Source: a bacterium (GTDB lineage Bacteria > 4484-113 > JAFGCY01). From it: a stretch of DNA of 64,000 nucleotides. Location of the stretch: positions 124,001 to 188,000 of the forward strand of contig JADZFO010000038.1 in assembly GCA_020849855.1 (NCBI GenBank), written 5' to 3'. This document shows positions 7,779-16,814 of this stretch, piece by piece (the stretch's first letter is position 1; the number at the start of each line of letters is the position of its first letter). Made by a program: the position numbers and the translations under genes. A model generated the notes under the pieces. It ran no database searches. It was not told where the DNA came from and worked only from the letters and a program-made list of their open reading frames with translations.

Positions 7779-9866
7779 CTAGCGCACCACGACGCCGGGA
7801 TCCAGCGGCTGCTCAGGGGAGACCAGCGCCAGCTTGCCGCTGTCGCCGCCCGCCGCCAGCACCATGCCCTCGCTCATAAGTCCGCGCATCTTGCGCGGGG
7901 CCAGATTCGCCACGAACACGATCTGCTTGCCGACCAGGCTTTCCGGCGCGTAATACATGGCGATGCCGGCCAGGATGGTGCGCTCGCGCTCGCCGTCAAA
8001 AACGGTCAGCTTAAGCAGCTTGTCGGCGCCTTCCACCTTATCTGCGGCGCGGATTTCGCCGACCCGCAGCTGGACTTTGGCGAAGTCGTCAATCGTAATG
8101 AAGGCGTCGGGGGTTGCGGTCTCGGTGCGGCTCGGCGTGGCGGCGGGTCCTGACCCGCCTTCTCCCTGCTTGGCTTTGGGCGAGTCAAGACTCGCCCCAG
8201 CAGGAGCGGACCCAGCCCCCGCGCCTGACTCCGCCAGCTTCTTTTCCCAGTCCACACGCATGAAGACCGGCTCGCTGGAGCCGGCCTTGTGTCCCGCGGG
8301 AATGCGCTCATTTAGCGCGTCAGCCTGCAGGTCCTCAAGCCGGCCGCTGAGGCCCAGGATGCCCCAGAAGCGGTTGGCCGCGCCGGGGATGACCGGATAG
8401 GCCAGCAGCAGCACGGTGCGCAGCACCTGCATCAGGCGGTTGAATACCGTGCTGACCTCGTCCCGGCGCTCGGGCTTCTTCTTCAGCTCCCAGGGCTTCT
8501 TTTCGTCGATGTACTTGTTGGCTTCGCCGATCAGCTCCCAGATGGCCTGCAGGGCTTCGCTGTACTGCAGGTTCTCAAAGTGCGCCTGGGCTTCATGGAT
8601 GCTGCGCTTGCGGCGCTCTTCCAGGGCGTCGTCAAGGTCGCTGACGGCCAGCTCGTCGGGCACGACGCCCTCGAAGAGCTGGTCCAGCATGCTGACCGTG
8701 CGGTGCACCAGGTTGCCCAGGTCGTTGGCCAGGTCATAGTTGAAGCGCTTGACCAGGCGCTCGTGGCTGAAGTCGCCGTCGAGGCCCAGGGGCACCTCGC
8801 GGGCCAGGAAATAGCGCAGGCCGTCCACGCCGACCAGGGCCATGGCGTCCTGCGGGCTGACCACGTTGCCCAGGGACTTGCTCATCTTCTCGCCTTCGAA
8901 GTCCCAGTAGCCGTGGACCAGGAACTGCTTGGGCAGGGCCAGGCCGTAGCTTTCCAGCACCGCCGGGAAGATGATGCAGTGGAACCAGGGGATGTCCTTG
9001 GCCATGATGTGCAGGTCGCAGGGCCAGCGGTTCTGCGCCGGCTGGCTCTTCAGGTCCGCGCGGGTCACGCTGTAAAGGTCGCCGGGCGCCTCGCTGGAGC
9101 GGCTGGCCCAGTTGCCGGGCTCAAAGGTCTTTTCATAGGTATCTATGTCAAAGCCCGAGCCGGTGACATAAGTCAGCAGGGCGTCCATCCAGACATAGAA
9201 GACATGCTGCTCGTCCCAGGGCAGCTTGACGCCCCAGTCGGTGGAGGTGCGGCTGATGCAGATGTCCTTCAGGCCGCCGCGGATGCGGTTGAGCATCTCG
9301 TTGCGGCGCGAGTCCGGGGTGATCAGGCCGGGGTGGGTCTCATGCAGGGCCAGCAGCCAGTCCTGGTAGCGGCTGAGGCGGAAGTAATAGGCCTCTTCGG
9401 TCAGGTGCTTGAGGCGCGGGTGGCTTTCGGGGTTCTCCGGCACCTCGTCCTCGTCCAGGAAGCGGTTGTCGCTGGTGTGGTACCAGCCGCTGTAGGAGCC
9501 CTTATAGATATCGCCCTTCTGGTAGATGCGGTTGAAGAAGGTGCGCACCAGGTGATGGTGCCGGGGGTCGCTGGTGCGGTGGAACTCATAGCTCTGGATG
9601 TTCACCGCGGCCCAGGTGTCCCGGAAGCTCGGGACGATTTCATCGCAGAACTGCTGCGGGCTAAGGCCCCTGGCGGCGGCGAGGTCGGCGATGTTCTGGC
9701 TGTGCTCGTCGGAGCCGGTGACCAGCAGGGCCTCGCGGCCCATGAAGCGCGCATGGCGGCAGGCGATGTCCGCGATGATCGTCGTATAGCTGGTGCCGAT
9801 GTGCGGCTTGCTGTTGACGTAATAGATCGGCGTCGTGACGTAAAAGCGCTTGTCGTGCTGACTCAT
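7779..9866 (-). CDS. metG: Methionyl-tRNA synthetase
   Basis: Charges tRNA-Met with methionine. The class I catalytic domain begins at FYVTTPIYYVNSKPHIG (HIGH-like motif) and carries the KMSKS signature in GEKMSKSLG. The C-terminal ~105 residues are a tRNA-binding OB-fold (FAKVQLRVGEIRAA...NLAPRKMRGLMSEGM). Total 695 residues. I chose ATG 9866 instead of upstream codons because it begins the conserved domain and follows a GAAGGGG site. The linker between the anticodon-binding and OB domains (about residues 554-576) is encoded by two palindromic repeats (8142-8206), which is unusual. Confidence 0.96.
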   Translation of the reverse strand: MSQHDKRFYVTTPIYYVNSKPHIGTSYTTIIADIACRHARFMGREALLVTGSDEHSQNIADLAAARGLSPQQFCDEIVPSFRDTWAAVNIQSYEFHRTSDPRHHHLVRTFFNRIYQKGDIYKGSYSGWYHTSDNRFLDEDEVPENPESHPRLKHLTEEAYYFRLSRYQDWLLALHETHPGLITPDSRRNEMLNRIRGGLKDICISRTSTDWGVKLPWDEQHVFYVWMDALLTYVTGSGFDIDTYEKTFEPGNWASRSSEAPGDLYSVTRADLKSQPAQNRWPCDLHIMAKDIPWFHCIIFPAVLESYGLALPKQFLVHGYWDFEGEKMSKSLGNVVSPQDAMALVGVDGLRYFLAREVPLGLDGDFSHERLVKRFNYDLANDLGNLVHRTVSMLDQLFEGVVPDELAVSDLDDALEERRKRSIHEAQAHFENLQYSEALQAIWELIGEANKYIDEKKPWELKKKPERRDEVSTVFNRLMQVLRTVLLLAYPVIPGAANRFWGILGLSGRLEDLQADALNERIPAGHKAGSSEPVFMRVDWEKKLAESGAGAGSAPAGASLDSPKAKQGEGGSGPAATPSRTETATPDAFITIDDFAKVQLRVGEIRAADKVEGADKLLKLTVFDGERERTILAGIAMYYAPESLVGKQIVFVANLAPRKMRGLMSEGMVLAAGGDSGKLALVSPEQPLDPGVVVR
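8142..8206. repeat. Palindromic repeats in frame inside metG
   Basis: Two perfect palindromes, GGCGGGTC-CT-GACCCGCC (8142-8159) and GGGCGAGTC-AA-GACTCGCCC (8178-8197), flanked by near-inverted CTCCCTGCT/AGCAGGAG. They look like this genome's intergenic repeats but are translated as a Gly/Ser/Ala/Lys-rich linker without breaking the frame. Confidence 0.75.
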
Positions 9867-9873
9867 CGAAATG

Positions 9874-9929
9874 CCCCTTCGCCCAAGCGCAGCGGCAGAT
9901 GAGCCGCAGCCTGTGTTCGGGCGAAGGGG
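9874..9929 (-). promoter_or_regulatory. metG leader stem-loop
   Basis: A perfect 11-base inverted repeat, CCCCTTCGCCC (9874-9884) and GGGCGAAGGGG (9919-9929), encloses a smaller GCGGC/GCCGC hairpin between a TATACT -10 box (9931-9936, minus strand) and the metG start. The arm next to the gene contains the GAAGGGG ribosome-binding site, so folding could hide it. Whether it is regulatory or another repeat is open. Confidence 0.45.
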
Positions 9930-10002
9930 AAGTATAACGCGGGCGGGCATAGGCTGCCTGGATCTTTACGGCGGCCCGCCCCGCTAAGGGAGCTGCCTGG
10001 GC

Positions 10003-10359
10003 CTAGAGCCCCAGGCTCTTTCGAGAAGCCTGCACAAGTCTCTCTATCAGCTCCTCCGGAAGAGGCTTGGCAGGACTGAAGGTGATCCCGGTCTTGGTGG
10101 CCTTGAAGCCGGCGGCGGCGATCTCTTCGCTAAGTGAAGCGATGGCTTCCGGGCTGAGATAGATGCCGCACTGCTTGCTGAAGGCCGCATAGCCAGCAAT
10201 GGTCTTGCCGGAGATGGCGAAGCCCGGCATGTTGTAGGCAATGATCTCCTCGGCGTCAGGCAGAAGATGGCGAAGCCGGCCGCGCAGTTCGCTTAGCGCC
10301 TGCCGCAGCGGCTCCGCCGCCTGAGCGATGTAGTCATCATGAGAGTCAACTTTGTTCAT
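10003..10359 (-). CDS. DUF1801 (YdhG-like) protein
   Basis: A 118-residue soluble protein of the DUF1801/YdhG type: the N-terminal helix DDYIAQAAEPLRQALSELR, then LLPDAEEIIAYNMPGFAISG, AGYAAFSKQCGIYLSP and the closing GITFSPAKPLPEELIERLVQ. The fold resembles frataxin, and some relatives were proposed to handle iron, but the role is not settled. A minus-strand TACCAT lies nine bases before the ATG. Related domains occur twice in the gene at 56868-57710. It stands alone, oriented like metG. Confidence 0.87.
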   Translation of the reverse strand: MNKVDSHDDYIAQAAEPLRQALSELRGRLRHLLPDAEEIIAYNMPGFAISGKTIAGYAAFSKQCGIYLSPEAIASLSEEIAAAGFKATKTGITFSPAKPLPEELIERLVQASRKSLGL

Positions 10360-10464
10360 GCCGGGGCGATGGTAGCACGCCCGGCCGCATGTCTCTGTCA
10401 GGAATCAGCGGCGCGCTAGGCAGGTTGCCTGTGCCCAGCACGGAGATTAAACCGACTGCCTGCC

Positions 10465-10544
10465 CTGCCAGGCGGCTCCACGAAGGCTGCCCCGCACTGC
10501 CATGCGGGGCCACGAAAGCTGCCCGCACTGCCAGGCGGGGCCAC
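10465..10544. repeat. Short tandem repeat upstream of PKD lipoprotein
   Basis: Two and a half direct units of 31-32 bases, each beginning CTGCCAGGCGG or CTGCCATGCGG and including CCACGAA and GCTGCCC. It ends just before a TATACT (10557-10562) that may be the promoter of the lipoprotein at 10595. Confidence 0.7.
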
Positions 10545-10594
10545 ATGCCAGAGGGTTATACTCAGCGGGCCGGTGCATCCGGCCGGGGAGAGCC

Positions 10595-13500
10595 ATGCTG
10601 CTGCTGTCTGGAAAGCCTGCCTGCCGGCAGTTGAGGTTTACTGGAGTACTGCTGATCACCCTGCTTTGCGCCGCCTGCGGCGGGCGCGGAAGCATCCAGC
10701 CCGAGGCCATGCTGACAGAAGGCGAAGTGCTGAATAGCCGCAGCGCCAGTGTGCGGATTCTTCCCGAGACCTATCTGGCCGGCGGCAGTGCACGGGCCAT
10801 CACGCTGAGCGAGCGCGAGGAAGGCGATGCGGTGCTGCTGGAACTGCGGGCGCAGGATGCGCAGCAGCTCAAGGCCCTGTACCTGCACCTGGAGTATGAC
10901 CCCGCGCAGCTTTCGCCGGCCGGCGTGGAGAGCGCCTGGGCCTTTGCCGCGGAGCAGGACAGCCTGCAGCTGCTGCTTGCCGGCGAGCCCGGCGTGCTGG
11001 AGTATGGCGAGCAGTGCATCCGGCCGCAGGTAGCGGACCAGAGCGCGGCGCGCGGAGGCCTCAGCGGCGATGGCCTGCTGGCGACGATCCGCCTGGCCCG
11101 GCGGCCCTTCAGCCCTCTGCAGCGCGAAGCGGCGGCGCCGACGATCGCTGACCGCAGCCAGTCGATACTAAGCCTTGATGTGGACAGCTTCACCCTGAGC
11201 TGGGGTTATGCCAGCAACGGCGACTACAACCAGAACGGCACGGTGGCTGTAACCGACCTGACGCCCATCGGCGCGCATTTTGGCGAGGATGTGCCGGATG
11301 AGGACCAGAGCACCATTCAGTCGGTGATTGATGGCAATGGCGACGGCAAGATCGGGGTGGCTGACCTGACCGCGATCGGACTCAACTTCCAGATCAGCGT
11401 GAACAGCTACAACATCTACGCCGCCAACAACATTGATGCAGTGCCAACCAGCAATGCCGGGCCGAACGGCGCAGGGGCCGAACTGCGCGGAACAGTTCCC
11501 TTTGACCAGGTCCAGGGCGACCAGTTCTCAGCCCGGCGCAGCTTCAGCTTCGCGCTGCCAGTCAGCCAGATTGGCTGGTTCTACTGGGTGCGGCCGAACG
11601 ACGCGGAGGATGGCACAGGCGCGGACGGCACGCCCAGCAGTGTGGCCAGCTTCGGCGGCAAGCCCGAGAACCTCGACCCCCTGGCTGTGTTGAGCGCGGA
11701 TCCTACAAGCGGCGACATCCCTCTGGAGGTGAGCTTTGACGCCAGCGGCTCCAGCGACCCGGACGGTCTAGCCGCAGACATCAGCGACATCGTGCAGTTC
11801 CAGTGGGACTTTGACGGCAACGGTTTGATTGACGACGTGAGCTCTGAGCCGACCATCAGCCATACCTACCGGCGCGGCGGGCTTAAGCAGGCCAGGGTGC
11901 GGGTCTTCGACAGCGGCGCTGCTTCCTCCGAGGCCGCGGTCAGTATCCTGGCCGGCGCGGCTGGCAACGAAGTCCCGGTTGCGGTTCTCAACGCATCGCT
12001 CAGCAGCGGCCAGGTACCGCTGACTGTGTTGTTCAGCACTGCAGGATCGGGCAGCGGTGATGCGGTTTCGAATGTGATCCAGACCGAGTTTGACTTTGAG
12101 GGCGATGGCATCTTCGATGTTGCATCCGGCTTCCTCAGAAGCGAAATCTCACATACCTTCACTGAGATTGGCACTTTCAACACGACGGTGAGAATCACGG
12201 ACAGTTTCCAGCTGCAGGCCACTGCCAACATTGAGATTACGGTAACACCGAATGTGGGCAACCAGGCACCTTTGATTGTGATCCAGCCGGACCCGCTGGT
12301 GTTTGACCTCGTGGACCAAGACTTCCAGGTGGTCGAGATCGACGTCAGCGGATGCAGCGACCCGGATGGAACAGTGCAGCGCATCGAGCTCGATGTCAGG
12401 TCAGATGGCTTTCCAGAAGCGTTCTACCAGAATGACGGAATCCGTCCGCCGGACCGGCTCTTCGTGCAGGTGGTCCCAATGCTCTCGACTATCACGATTT
12501 CAGTGGTTGACGAGCTTGGCACCCAGACTCAGGAAGTACGGGACTTCAGGGTGTCGAAGAATGGCAACTTCCCGCCCCAGCTGGCATTAAGCCAGAACAT
12601 TGTCGCCGGGGACAAACCCCTGCAGGTTGATTTCGACGCTTCCGCCAGCACAGACATTGACGGCAGCATCGTCAACTTCCGCTTTGAATTCAATGACAGC
12701 AGCCCGGCGTTGGATGACCCCGACGGGGTGCTGAGCCACATCTTTGAGAGCGGTGGCGACTTCTTTGTAAGCATCACGGCTGTGGATGACGATGGCCTGG
12801 AGGCCTCGGTGAACCGAGCTATCGAAGTGAACGCACCGAATAACCAGCCGCCCCAGGCGGCCTTCAGCTTGAGCGTCAGCAGCGGGGATGCCCCCCTGAC
12901 CGTAACTATTGACCCTTCCGCCAGCAGCGACCCTGACGGGAGCATCAGCGAGCTGGCCTGGGATTTCTCGGGGGACGGCTTTTTTGCGCCGCTTGATGAT
13001 CCCACAACGCTTGCCCCCTTCGAGCAGACCTTCGTGCAGGATGGCAGTCGGCAGATCAGCCTCAGAGTCACCGACAACGATGGCGGGCAGGACACCTTTT
13101 CACTTCCGCTCACAGTAAGCGGCGGCATCCAGCTGGGAGTTGCTGTAGAGGACTTCTCTCAGCAGCGCTCGGATGACGACACGCTTTCTGCAGCGGTTAT
13201 CCCTGCCGGGAACTCCGGGCTGGACAAGGCCGCGATAGCCTTCGTGCCAAACAGGAACGTAAACGTTTTCCCCTTCAGCGCTTTCTACACGGAGTGCCAG
13301 CCGGCTGATCCCCTGCAGTGGTCAACGCCCGCGCCGGTCTTTGAAATGATTGACGAGAACGGTGACGGCATCGCGCAGCTCGGCTTCGTGGCCCGCAACA
13401 TCAAGCTGCTGGAGGTAGGCGGCAACCCCGCGCTGGCCTTCGACGGCAATGGCAAGCGCACAGATGAGCTGACCGCCCCCAGTGAAGACGGCGTGTTCTT

Positions 13501-14395
13501 TGTGCGGGCAGAAGACAACAGCGGCTCCCTGTGGGGTGACCCGGTCAAGATCCCGCTGCTGGACGGCGACCTGGAAGGTGAGTTCAACAACACCTTTGTC
13601 TTTGAGGACATTGCCGCGGCAAAGATCATCAGCGGCCGGCCGGCAATGGCTTACGCCTTTACGAGGGGCGACTTCCAGAGGCGAGCCGTGCGCTATGTGC
13701 GGGCGCTGGACAGCCTTGGCAGCCAGTGGCCACCGCCAGTGGAAGTGGATTCAGTACCGGATAACTCGATATTCTTCACTGACCTGAACTTGGAGGTTTT
13801 TGACGGGGTACCAAGCCTGCTTTTCGCCAGGAACACGAACTCAGGCAGCCCGGCAGTCGAGCAGCCCAGCTATTCGCGGGCTGTTGATTCTGAAGGCTCG
13901 GCCTGGAGCCTGCCTGAGTCTGTTGAGGACGGAGACATTAACTCTGTCAGATCGCGCGGTTCACTGCTGCTGCGCAGTTCCGGCGGCCTGCCGGCTGCCT
14001 TTTACAACCGTCCTGACGGCCAGTCGCAGGGCGAACTTGGCAGCAGCGTGAGCGGCGGCTTTAGCGGCCCGCCAACGGTGGTGCCCTTTGATTCCGGAAG
14101 CAGGATGCAGGTAATCGACCTCTTCGAGAGCGGCGGCGACAGCTATGCGCTGCTCTTCGGCTTCCGCAGCTCGGCGCTCAACGATGGCTTTGTGAGCTCG
14201 ATCTTCCTGTCCAGGGCGCTGAGCGAAGATCTGAGCAGCTGGGGCAACCCTGTCGTGGTGGCCAATTCCGGCAGCCGGATGTCTGCGCTTTCAGCCGCGG
14301 TGCTGAAGCTTAACGGGGACCTGGTGATCATCTTCGCGGACTCTGACGCCGGTAATGTGAAGGTGGCCGTCCTGCCGGACTTTGTGGGTTTCTAA
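10595..14395 (+). CDS. Large PKD/dockerin-like lipoprotein
   Basis: About 1266 residues. The signal peptide ends in a lipobox (LLCAAC), so the protein is probably surface or periplasmic and lipid-anchored. Order of modules: a cohesin-like beta region (~70-175; LYLHLEYDPAQLSP), a pair of dockerin-like calcium loops (~205-265; NGDYNQNGTVAVTDLTPIG and DGNGDGKIGVADLTAIG), then about five PKD-type domains starting near 364, 457, 557, 661 and 753 (for example FDASGSSDPDG and WDFDGNG). The last 420 residues contain repeats of a propeller-like blade (GxPA...YVRA...W). ATG 10595 is chosen because it starts the signal peptide and follows GGGGAGAG. Probably adhesion or carbohydrate handling; no catalytic motif seen. 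Confidence 0.87.
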   Translation: MLLLSGKPACRQLRFTGVLLITLLCAACGGRGSIQPEAMLTEGEVLNSRSASVRILPETYLAGGSARAITLSEREEGDAVLLELRAQDAQQLKALYLHLEYDPAQLSPAGVESAWAFAAEQDSLQLLLAGEPGVLEYGEQCIRPQVADQSAARGGLSGDGLLATIRLARRPFSPLQREAAAPTIADRSQSILSLDVDSFTLSWGYASNGDYNQNGTVAVTDLTPIGAHFGEDVPDEDQSTIQSVIDGNGDGKIGVADLTAIGLNFQISVNSYNIYAANNIDAVPTSNAGPNGAGAELRGTVPFDQVQGDQFSARRSFSFALPVSQIGWFYWVRPNDAEDGTGADGTPSSVASFGGKPENLDPLAVLSADPTSGDIPLEVSFDASGSSDPDGLAADISDIVQFQWDFDGNGLIDDVSSEPTISHTYRRGGLKQARVRVFDSGAASSEAAVSILAGAAGNEVPVAVLNASLSSGQVPLTVLFSTAGSGSGDAVSNVIQTEFDFEGDGIFDVASGFLRSEISHTFTEIGTFNTTVRITDSFQLQATANIEITVTPNVGNQAPLIVIQPDPLVFDLVDQDFQVVEIDVSGCSDPDGTVQRIELDVRSDGFPEAFYQNDGIRPPDRLFVQVVPMLSTITISVVDELGTQTQEVRDFRVSKNGNFPPQLALSQNIVAGDKPLQVDFDASASTDIDGSIVNFRFEFNDSSPALDDPDGVLSHIFESGGDFFVSITAVDDDGLEASVNRAIEVNAPNNQPPQAAFSLSVSSGDAPLTVTIDPSASSDPDGSISELAWDFSGDGFFAPLDDPTTLAPFEQTFVQDGSRQISLRVTDNDGGQDTFSLPLTVSGGIQLGVAVEDFSQQRSDDDTLSAAVIPAGNSGLDKAAIAFVPNRNVNVFPFSAFYTECQPADPLQWSTPAPVFEMIDENGDGIAQLGFVARNIKLLEVGGNPALAFDGNGKRTDELTAPSEDGVFFVRAEDNSGSLWGDPVKIPLLDGDLEGEFNNTFVFEDIAAAKIISGRPAMAYAFTRGDFQRRAVRYVRALDSLGSQWPPPVEVDSVPDNSIFFTDLNLEVFDGVPSLLFARNTNSGSPAVEQPSYSRAVDSEGSAWSLPESVEDGDINSVRSRGSLLLRSSGGLPAAFYNRPDGQSQGELGSSVSGGFSGPPTVVPFDSGSRMQVIDLFESGGDSYALLFGFRSSALNDGFVSSIFLSRALSEDLSSWGNPVVVANSGSRMSALSAAVLKLNGDLVIIFADSDAGNVKVAVLPDFVGF

Positions 14396-14444
14396 GGCCG
14401 GGCCCAGCCACAGCGCCTGCTGCGACGGCCTGCCTTTACTTCGC

Positions 14445-14450
14445 TATAAT
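14445..14450 (+). promoter_or_regulatory. -10 box of frr operon
   Basis: TATAAT 28 bases before the frr ATG, with an AAGGA ribosome-binding site in between. This is a conventional leadered promoter. Confidence 0.6.
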
Positions 14451-14478
14451 TTCCCTTCGAGCTTTACGAAGGATAAGT

Positions 14479-15042
14479 ATGAGCACGCTGAAGGATTACA
14501 TCGAAAAAGCGCAGTCGCACATGGAGAGCAGCATCCACGCCTTTGAGCGTGAGATCAGCCATCTGCGGGCCGGCCGCGCCTCGACCGCGCTGGTTGAGCA
14601 CATCAAGGCCGCCGTTTATGGCGCAGAGATGCCGCTGAACCAGATCTCGACGATCACCACCCCGGACGCCACCACCATTGCCATCGTGCCTTATGACAAG
14701 GCCAACCTGGGGGCGATCGACAAGGCCCTGCGCCTTTCCGAGCTGAACCTGACCCCGATGAACGACGGCACAACGGTGCGCCTGACCCTGCCGCCCCTGA
14801 CCGAGGAGCGCCGCAAGGAGCTGATCAAGCTGGTGCACAAGCACGCCGAGGAGGGCCGCGTGGCCCTGCGCAACGTGCGCCGCGACGCCAACGACCACAT
14901 CAAGAAGCTGCAGAAGAACAAGGAATGCAGCGAGGACGAGATGCACGACGCGCTGGCCCGCATCGATAAGTTGCTGGAAAAGGAGCTAGCCAGCCTGGAA
15001 GCGCTGCTCAAGGCGAAAGACAAGGAGATCACCGAGTTCTAG
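14479..15042 (+). CDS. frr: Ribosome recycling factor
   Basis: With EF-G, splits the post-termination ribosome. The 187-residue length is standard. Seen: HLRAGRASTALVEHI, PLNQISTITTPDATTIAIVPYD, DGTTVRLTLPPLTEERRKEL and ARVALRNVRRDANDHIKKLQK-type helices of the three-helix bundle. An AAGGA site precedes the ATG. Its TAG stop is followed with no gap by the ATG of uppS, so it opens a frr-uppS-cdsA operon. The tsf/pyrH genes that often lie upstream are absent; the upstream gene is the PKD lipoprotein. Confidence 0.97.
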   Translation: MSTLKDYIEKAQSHMESSIHAFEREISHLRAGRASTALVEHIKAAVYGAEMPLNQISTITTPDATTIAIVPYDKANLGAIDKALRLSELNLTPMNDGTTVRLTLPPLTEERRKELIKLVHKHAEEGRVALRNVRRDANDHIKKLQKNKECSEDEMHDALARIDKLLEKELASLEALLKAKDKEITEF

Positions 15043-15807
15043 ATGGCCACGGTGCTGCAAGCCTGCGCCCCCGAGAAGGCCGAGGAGATCCTCGCCTCGC
15101 TTGACCTGCAGGCGCTGCCCCGGCATGTGGCGATCATCATGGACGGCAACGGCCGCTGGGCCGAGGGCCGCGGGCTGTCGCGCTGCGAGGGCCACAGCGC
15201 CGGGGTGGAGGCGATCCGCCGCGCGGTGAACTCGGCCGACGACCTGGGTATCCGCTATCTGTCCATCTACAGCTTCAGCACCGAGAACTCCGAGCGGCCG
15301 GTGGAAGAGGTGGCTTACCTGTATGACCTCTTCACCCGCGTGCCGATGGCCGAGGCGCCCGAGCTGAACGCCAAGAACGTGCGCATGGTGGTCACGGGCC
15401 TGCTGGACTGGCTGCCCGAGGCGCCGGCGGCTAAGTTCCGCGAGGCGATTGAGCTGACTGCCGGCAACACCGGCCTGACCCTGAACATCTGCGTCATGTA
15501 CGGCGGCCGCACGGAGATCCTTGACGCCGCGCGCTCGATGGCCGACGCAGCCATGCGCGGCGACTTCGACCTGACGCGCCTGACGGAGAACTCCTTCCGG
15601 CGCTTCCTGTACCACCCGGATATCCCCGACCCCGACATGGTGATCCGCACCTCCGGCGAGCAGCGTATCTCTAACTTCCTGCTCTGGCAGATCGCCTACA
15701 GCGAGCTGATCTTCACCGAGGTGCTGTGGCCTGACTTCAGCAACGCTGACTTCCTGGCTGCGGTGCAGGAATATCAGGTGCGGCACCGCCGCTTTGGCAG
15801 GCTCTGA
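15043..15807 (+). CDS. uppS: Isoprenyl (undecaprenyl) diphosphate synthase
   Basis: Cis-prenyltransferase that makes the C55 lipid carrier for peptidoglycan and other envelope polymers. Seen: [17 protein letters not shown] with the catalytic Asp, the [13 protein letters not shown] segment, [11 protein letters not shown], and the conserved [15 protein letters not shown] and [12 protein letters not shown] regions. The usual LRISNFL signature has Gln in place of Leu. 254 residues. It starts directly after the frr stop and its TGA overlaps the cdsA ATG, so all three are translationally linked. Confidence 0.97.
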   Translation: MATVLQACAPEKAEEILASLDLQALPRHVAIIMDGNGRWAEGRGLSRCEGHSAGVEAIRRAVNSADDLGIRYLSIYSFSTENSERPVEEVAYLYDLFTRVPMAEAPELNAKNVRMVVTGLLDWLPEAPAAKFREAIELTAGNTGLTLNICVMYGGRTEILDAARSMADAAMRGDFDLTRLTENSFRRFLYHPDIPDPDMVIRTSGEQRISNFLLWQIAYSELIFTEVLWPDFSNADFLAAVQEYQVRHRRFGRL

Positions 15808-16676
15808 TGCTGCAGCGCACCCTGACGGCGCTGCTGGGCGGGGCGCTATTCCTGTTTCTGTGCCTGCAGGGTTTCTGGTGGGCCCTGGGCGCGATGCTGC
15901 TGGCCAACCTGCTGGCGCAGATTGAGTACTTCCGCCTGATCCCCGGCCTCAGCCTGGCCCTGCGCCTGAGCTTCATCGGCCTGGGCGGCCTGCTGACGAC
16001 GGCTACCGCGCTGGCCCTGATCAAGTGGACTTCCCTGCCGCTGCTGCCGGTGCTGCTCTTCATCATCTTTGGCGTCTGCTGCGCTGTGGCCCTGGCCGAC
16101 TATGAGAAGGGCGGCGGGGGCGAGCGCGCCTGGCAGCTCTTGCGCGGCGCGCTGCTGATCAGCCTGCCGCTGGGCATCGCGGCGGCCATCGCCAGCTGGC
16201 CCGGGGACTACCCCTATCTGCTGCTGCTGATCGGCGCTTCCTGGGGCGCGGACACGGGCAGCATCTGGGCCGGCAAGCTGGCGGGCAAAACACAGCTTTG
16301 CCGCGTCAGCCCCAAGAAGACTGTCGAGGGCCTGCTGGGCGGCGCGCTGGCCGCCGGGATGTGCTGGCTGGCCACGGCCGCCTTCTTCGGCCGCGAGCTG
16401 CAGTTCCTGGGCCACCGTCTGGACAGCCTGCGCATCGCCGCTGCGCCGGCGGATGGGCCCCTGGCGCTGCTCGGCCCGCTGGGCCTGATGTTCGTCTGCG
16501 GCGGCGTGGTCTCGCTGGCCGGGGTGCTGGGTGACCTGAGCTTCAGCCTGCTCAAGCGCCAGGCTGGGGTGAAGGACTATGGCGGCCTGCTGCCGGGACA
16601 CGGCGGCATCCTGGACCGCTTCGACAGCCTGATCTTCGTCGCCCCGCTGCTGTACCTTCTGCTGCTGGCGGTGTAA
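15807..16676 (+). CDS. cdsA: Phosphatidate cytidylyltransferase
   Basis: Makes CDP-diacylglycerol from phosphatidate and CTP at the inner membrane, the branch point to all major phospholipids. The 289-residue protein has about seven to eight hydrophobic segments and the family signature at its C-terminus: [20 protein letters not shown] followed by GILDRFDSL. An earlier conserved [15 protein letters not shown]...[12 protein letters not shown] region is also present. It overlaps uppS by one base. The dxr gene that frequently follows is absent here. Confidence 0.96.
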   Translation: MLQRTLTALLGGALFLFLCLQGFWWALGAMLLANLLAQIEYFRLIPGLSLALRLSFIGLGGLLTTATALALIKWTSLPLLPVLLFIIFGVCCAVALADYEKGGGGERAWQLLRGALLISLPLGIAAAIASWPGDYPYLLLLIGASWGADTGSIWAGKLAGKTQLCRVSPKKTVEGLLGGALAAGMCWLATAAFFGRELQFLGHRLDSLRIAAAPADGPLALLGPLGLMFVCGGVVSLAGVLGDLSFSLLKRQAGVKDYGGLLPGHGGILDRFDSLIFVAPLLYLLLLAV

Positions 16677-16703
16677 AACTGCGCAGCCGGCGCGCCAGGG
16701 GTC

Positions 16704-16806
16704 TGAGTTTCACTTGCACATACAATGAAGCATGGATACAGGCCCGGCGCAGGGGACACATGAACAGGCCGCGCGCCAGCTTGAGCAGCTGCTGCTGGCC
16801 GTGTGA
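16704..16806 (+). pseudogene. Truncated copy of the TPR gene start with promoter
   Basis: About 93 bases (16704-16796) are nearly identical to 19584-19676, exactly 2880 bases away: the TACAAT -10 box, the ATG five bases later and the first ~20 codons of the TPR gene at 19612. This copy reads 24 codons from ATG 16732 (MDTGPAQGTHEQAARQLEQL...) and stops at TGA 16804-16806. It is either a duplication remnant or a tiny expressed peptide; the preserved promoter makes transcription plausible. Confidence 0.8.
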
Positions 16807-16814
16807 AGCGGAGC

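Noticed and set aside
8580-9902. 440-codon open frame on the plus strand opposite metG
   Set aside because: It mirrors a firmly identified gene in GC-rich DNA, has no recognisable domain and is Ala/Val/His/Gln-rich as expected for a shadow frame.
10680-11400. Cellulosome suggested by cohesin-like and dockerin-like segments
   Set aside because: Both lie in one lipoprotein with no scaffoldin or dockerin-bearing enzymes in the window; such dockerin-like calcium loops are common in non-cellulosomal secreted proteins.
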